Shown here one piece after another: positions 33,628-37,021 of a stretch of DNA of 37,021 nucleotides (positions are counted from its first letter, which is position 1; each line of letters starts with the position of its first letter). The stretch comes from Acidiferrobacteraceae bacterium (GTDB lineage Bacteria > Pseudomonadota > Gammaproteobacteria > Acidiferrobacterales > Sulfurifustaceae): positions 1 to 37,021 of the forward strand of contig JAJPKH010000115.1 in the NCBI GenBank assembly GCA_021323795.1, given 5' to 3'. The position numbers were made by a program, and so were the translations under genes. Under the pieces are notes generated by a model that saw only the letters and a list, made by a program, of their open reading frames with translations, had not been told where the DNA came from and did not search any database.

Positions 33628-34967
33628 GGCGCCGCCAGCGCGGCGGCGCGGCCGCGACGTTCATCGACGGTCAAGAGCAGCAGCAGGCCGAGCACGAAGT
33701 ACGCGGACGTCGCGAGCAGCGCCAGCCGATGATTTCCGTGCGAGACATAGCCGACCACGCCGTAGGTGAGAGGACCGACGACGGCGGCGAGCTTGCCGAA
33801 CAGGCCCCACAGTCCGAAAAATTCGGCGGTACGTTCGCGCGGCGAAAACTGTCCGACCAGGGCCCGCCCGGCCGACTGGCACGAACCGAGCGCCAGCCCG
33901 ACGAGGTTGGCCACCACCCAAAAACCGGCGCGGCTTTCGGTGAAGTACGCCAATACCAGGGCGGCGATCCAAACGACCAGCGTGACGGCGAGCGTACGCA
34001 CCGATCCCAACCGGTCCTGCACCACCCCGAAACCGAAGGCGCCGACGGCGGCGGTAATATTCACCACGAGAATGAGCACGATGTTCTCGCTCATGCCGAA
34101 ACTCATTTCTTCCGTCGCATAAACCGCCGCGAGGACGACCACCGTGTTTACGCCGCAGTAATAAACCGCGAGCGTCACCAGAAACCGAAATAGATCCCGA
34201 TAGTGTCGCGCGTGCACCAGCGTATGGCGCACGCGCGCGAAGCCGGCGCTGACATAGCGCGCTTTCGACGCCGCCGCCCGCGGCACGGCGCGTTCCCGCA
34301 GCCACAGGAACGTCGGCAAGGCCGCAATGCCGAAGAGCGCCGCCGTGATCCACATCGTCACGGGGACGTACTGCGCGGCGCCGGCCCCGTGGGCCTGCGC
34401 CCACTGGATGTAGGCGAGACACAGTCCGAGCACGAACACCCCGCCCACATAGCCGAGCGACCATCCGTAACCCGAGATGCGCCCGATGTTCTTCTCGGTG
34501 GCGATTTCCGTCAGGAAAGCGGCGATGAAGTTTTCACCGCTCGCGAACATGAAGTACGAGAACATGATGAGCAGCATGCCGAGCATCACGTCTCCCGGGC
34601 CGACCCAGCCGAGCGCGGCGGTGAACAGCACGCAACCGACGGTGGTAAACGCGAGAAAGCGCTTCTTGTGCGCTCCATGATCGGCGATGGCGCCGAGCAC
34701 CGGCGCGCTCGCGAGCACGAAGACGTTGGCGATCGCGGTCGCGAGCGTCCAGAGCAAGGTCGCCGTCCCTTTGGCGCCGGTGTCGGCGGCGACGACGGCG
34801 ACGAAGTAAGCGTTGAAGATCGCGGTCAGAACGACCGTGGTGTAGCCGGAATTGGCGAAGTCGTACATCGCCCACGCGAGGATCTCGCGCCGCGTGACCG
34901 GGGGCGTCGCGGCCGTGGACTTAGTCACACATTCGTTCCGCGTTACCCGACCGCGCGTGCACGTCAT
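33624..34967 (-). CDS. MFS transporter, UMF1/Atg22-like family
   Basis: The 447-residue protein has about twelve membrane spans. Its opening is REILAWAMYDFANSGYTTVVLTAIFNAYF, the signature of the UMF1 (Atg22-like, PF11700) branch of the major facilitator superfamily. Further family segments are SAPVLGAIADHGAHKKRFL, SYFMFASGENFIAAFLTEI and GRISGYGWSLGYVGG. The substrate of bacterial members is unknown; the fungal relative exports amino acids from the vacuole. The start is uncertain: ATG at 34967 or the GTG at 34928 (VTKSTAATPPV). The gene overlaps the PlsC-type gene by ATGA and heads a three-gene minus-strand operon. That layout recalls the LplT-Aas lysophospholipid uptake pair of E. coli, which also joins an MFS carrier to an acyltransferase. 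Confidence 0.88.
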   Translation of the reverse strand: MTCTRGRVTRNECVTKSTAATPPVTRREILAWAMYDFANSGYTTVVLTAIFNAYFVAVVAADTGAKGTATLLWTLATAIANVFVLASAPVLGAIADHGAHKKRFLAFTTVGCVLFTAALGWVGPGDVMLGMLLIMFSYFMFASGENFIAAFLTEIATEKNIGRISGYGWSLGYVGGVFVLGLCLAYIQWAQAHGAGAAQYVPVTMWITAALFGIAALPTFLWLRERAVPRAAASKARYVSAGFARVRHTLVHARHYRDLFRFLVTLAVYYCGVNTVVVLAAVYATEEMSFGMSENIVLILVVNITAAVGAFGFGVVQDRLGSVRTLAVTLVVWIAALVLAYFTESRAGFWVVANLVGLALGSCQSAGRALVGQFSPRERTAEFFGLWGLFGKLAAVVGPLTYGVVGYVSHGNHRLALLATSAYFVLGLLLLLTVDERRGRAAALAAP

Positions 34968-35159
34968 ATCGAGGCACGCCGCTCGACATTTTACGCGTAG
35001 GCCGTATCCGCGTTACCCGCACGATGCTCACGCTAAATCGTTGCACGCGCGCGCAGAATAGCGGGGATGACCGGCAAGTCAATACGAGGTGACGAAAAAG
35101 AGCGACACGTGGTGCACAACGCCACACGCTCTGGTTAAATCGTCCTGCCATTCAGCCCG

Positions 35160-36389
35160 GTGGAGCGCGTGGAAGCACATACCTTCTTTTTGATTCTGCT
35201 CACGATACTGCTGGCGGCGCGCCTCTTGGGAGAGCTGGCCGCCCGCTTGGGCGCGCCCGCCGTCATCGGCGAGCTGCTCGCCGGCGTGCTGATCGGCCCG
35301 AGCGCGCTCGGTTGGGTCGAGCCGACGCAAACCATTCTGCTGCTCGCCGAAATCGGCATCATTCTGCTGTTGTTCGAGGTCGGACTCGAAACCGATGTGA
35401 TGCGCCTGGTGCGCACGGGAATGAAGCCGATCCTCGTCGCGATAGCGGGCGTGGTGTTGCCGTTCCTGCTCGGGTTCGCCGCGAGCCGGTATCTCTTCGG
35501 CCAGACGCTGCTGACCGCGCTCTTTGTCGGCGGTACGCTGACCGCGACCAGCATCGGCATCACCGTGCGCGTGCTGACCGATCTCGGCCGGAGCCAATCG
35601 AGCGAAGCGCGCATCGTGCTCGGCGCGGCGGTGCTCGATGACGTGATCGGCGTGGTGCTGCTCGCGCTGCTGTACGAGTTTTCGACCGGCGGCGGCATCA
35701 ACCTCGCCAACACCGGAAGGGTCGGCCTGTTCATAGCGCTTTTCATGCTGCTCGCGCCGTTCGCCGCCAAGATCATCGCCGAACAGATCGAGCGGCTGGA
35801 TCGCACGAGCAAAATCCCCGGCCTTCTTCCGACCACGGTGGTGTCGCTCGTCCTGTTCTTCGCCTGGCTTGCGCATGTCGTCGGCGCCCCGGAATTGCTC
35901 GGCGGGTTCGCCGCCGGCCTTGCGTTGTCGCGCTGTCTATACGTCCCTTTCGGCTTCACCATTCGCACGGACCCCGACTTTTCTCACCGCATCGAAGCGC
36001 AATTGCGCCCTGTCGTTCACCTGTTCACGCCGATCTTCTTCGTCGCGGTCGGATTGATGCTCAACTTCCGGACGATCGACTGGAGCTCGCCCTTCATATG
36101 GATGTTCTCCGTTTCGCTCCTGCTGCTCGCCGTTATCGGCAAGCTCGCGAGCGGCTTCATGGCCACTGCGGAGAATCGCCATGCCCGAATGCTTATCGGC
36201 CTTGCGATGGTGCCGCGCGGCGAAGTGGGACTGATCTTTGCGCAGCTCGGGCAGTCCTCCGGAATCTTCAATAACGAGGTATATGCAGCCATGGTTATCG
36301 TGATTGCGGCGACGACGTTGTTGCCGCCGTTCGCCCTGAAATGGTATTACCATAAATTCGGCGGGCGACTCGCCGGGCCCCAGGAGTAA
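35160..36389 (+). CDS. Cation:proton antiporter, CPA2 (KefB/YbaL/GerN-like) family, membrane domain only
   Basis: The 409-residue protein contains the Na+/H+ exchanger membrane domain with about 12-13 spans. Motifs are [50 protein letters not shown] and the ion-binding pair in [20 protein letters not shown] and [14 protein letters not shown] also fit. It exchanges K+ or Na+ for protons across the inner membrane. The RCK/TrkA-N regulatory domain of the longer KefB/KefC proteins is absent, so glutathione-type gating is not expected. The start is a GTG at 35160; a GTG three codons on is also possible. nadC begins 5 bases after its stop, with its ribosome site inside the antiporter's last codons. 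The 192-base divergent upstream gap shows no clear promoter. Confidence 0.92.
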   Translation: MERVEAHTFFLILLTILLAARLLGELAARLGAPAVIGELLAGVLIGPSALGWVEPTQTILLLAEIGIILLLFEVGLETDVMRLVRTGMKPILVAIAGVVLPFLLGFAASRYLFGQTLLTALFVGGTLTATSIGITVRVLTDLGRSQSSEARIVLGAAVLDDVIGVVLLALLYEFSTGGGINLANTGRVGLFIALFMLLAPFAAKIIAEQIERLDRTSKIPGLLPTTVVSLVLFFAWLAHVVGAPELLGGFAAGLALSRCLYVPFGFTIRTDPDFSHRIEAQLRPVVHLFTPIFFVAVGLMLNFRTIDWSSPFIWMFSVSLLLLAVIGKLASGFMATAENRHARMLIGLAMVPRGEVGLIFAQLGQSSGIFNNEVYAAMVIVIAATTLLPPFALKWYYHKFGGRLAGPQE

Positions 36390-36394
36390 TCATC

Positions 36395-37021
36395 ATGCCG
36401 GACACACCAGCTCTTCCAGCGGAAATCATTGCGGACAGCGTGCGCCGCGCGCTCGCCGAAGACGTCGGCCCCGGTGATCTCACGGCCGCGCTCGTCCCCG
36501 CCACCGAGCCGGCGCAGGCGCGCGTTATCACGCGCGAAGACGCGGTGATATGCGGAACCGCCTGGTTCAGCGAGACGTTCCGGCAGGTCGACGCGCGTAT
36601 CCACGTCGAATGGAAAGTCCGTGACGGCGATTCCGTCCGCGGCGGCCAGGAGCTGTGCCGGATTCGCGGACTCGCGCGCGGCATCTTGACCGCGGAGCGC
36701 ACCGCGCTCAATTTCCTGCAAACGCTGTCGGGCACCGCGACGGCGGCGCGGCGCTATGTCGACGCCGCACGCGGCACCCGCGCCGTGATCCTCGACACGC
36801 GCAAAACCGTGCCGGGGTTGCGTCTCGAGCAGAAGTACGCCGTCCTTTGCGGCGGCGCGCAGAACCACCGCATCGGCCTGTATGACGGCATCCTGATAAA
36901 GGAAAACCACATCGCGGCGGCCAAATCGATCGAAGCGGCCGTGCGCGCGGCCAAGGCGACGGCGCCCGCGGGCGTCTTCGTCGAGATCGAGGTGGAGAAC
37001 CTGGCGCAGCTGCGCGAGGCC
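36395..37021 (+). CDS. nadC: Nicotinate-nucleotide pyrophosphorylase (carboxylating) NadC, 3'-truncated by window
   Basis: The window holds the first 209 codons; relatives have about 280. The enzyme converts quinolinate and PRPP to nicotinate mononucleotide, CO2 and pyrophosphate in de novo NAD synthesis. Motifs are [15 protein letters not shown] near the start, [18 protein letters not shown], the PRPP/quinolinate loop [11 protein letters not shown], and [21 protein letters not shown] with the conserved His-Arg and Lys. The frame is open to the last base. AGGAG lies about 7 bases before the ATG, overlapping the end of the antiporter gene, so the two are probably co-transcribed. The gene does not appear in the ORF track because it has no stop within the window; the ORFs listed opposite it are shadows. 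Confidence 0.96.
   Translation, partial: MPDTPALPAEIIADSVRRALAEDVGPGDLTAALVPATEPAQARVITREDAVICGTAWFSETFRQVDARIHVEWKVRDGDSVRGGQELCRIRGLARGILTAERTALNFLQTLSGTATAARRYVDAARGTRAVILDTRKTVPGLRLEQKYAVLCGGAQNHRIGLYDGILIKENHIAAAKSIEAAVRAAKATAPAGVFVEIEVENLAQLREA

Overview
The window looks like a chromosomal segment of a GC-rich proteobacterium, most plausibly from the beta/gamma group. The evidence is a set of typical proteobacterial core genes (DksA, HrpB, QueD of E. coli type, YheT-like and YpfH-like hydrolases, CnoX/YbbN, ClpB with a sigma32-type promoter, NadC, UppP). GC is high throughout and no region stands out as foreign. I see no phage, integrase, insertion-sequence transposase, CRISPR array, rRNA or tRNA. 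This is mostly a core/metabolic region rather than a defence or mobile island. Genes are dense: no gene-free gap exceeds 300 bases (the largest are 32142-32439, 156-429, 3141-3376 and 11892-12125).

Layout. (1) 1-3140: the start of an acyl-CoA dehydrogenase gene on the minus strand, then an aldehyde dehydrogenase and a secreted sorbosone-dehydrogenase-like beta-propeller protein on plus. (2) 3377-6669: a branched-chain-amino-acid-type ABC uptake cluster (binding protein, LivH, LivM). A perfect palindrome lies upstream and a strong hairpin follows the binding-protein gene. No ATPase genes are present, and LivM carries an extra four-cysteine tail. (3) 6863-12125: CnoX-like thioredoxin-TPR protein; esterase and QueD on minus; sulfurtransferase; a small hypothetical; a host-attachment-family protein; a class I aminotransferase. 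(4) 12126-17749: a plus-strand run of dksA, dihydroorotase, uppP, dedA, a receiver/degenerate-GGDEF protein and a YheT-type hydrolase. (5) 17746-25385: hrpB on minus; an alpha/beta hydrolase on plus; then on minus a periplasmic-binding-like lipoprotein translationally coupled to a membrane GGDEF-EAL protein, and a UdgX-type uracil-DNA glycosylase. (6) 25476-32141: two SAM methyltransferases (one PmtA-like), DUF167, a DegQ/HtrA protease, ClpB and a cupin. (7) 32142-34967: a short repeat with inverted ends, then a minus-strand operon of MFS transporter, PlsC-type acyltransferase and an unknown membrane-anchored protein. (8) 35160-37021: a CPA2 antiporter and the 5' part of nadC.

How genes may work together. 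UppP and DedA overlap by ATGA and could form an undecaprenyl-phosphate recycling pair. The lipoprotein plus GGDEF-EAL pair looks like a ligand sensor feeding c-di-GMP turnover. The MFS plus PlsC pair may import and re-acylate lysophospholipid. ClpB and DegQ form a protein quality-control neighbourhood in the cytoplasm and envelope.

No single unmistakable new system was found. The best leads are the zinc-ribbon-like tail on LivM, the UdgX homologue, the lipoprotein/GGDEF-EAL pair, the UppP-DedA pair, and the MFS-PlsC-unknown operon. Functional calls rest on reading the protein sequences and remembered family motifs; no database search was run.
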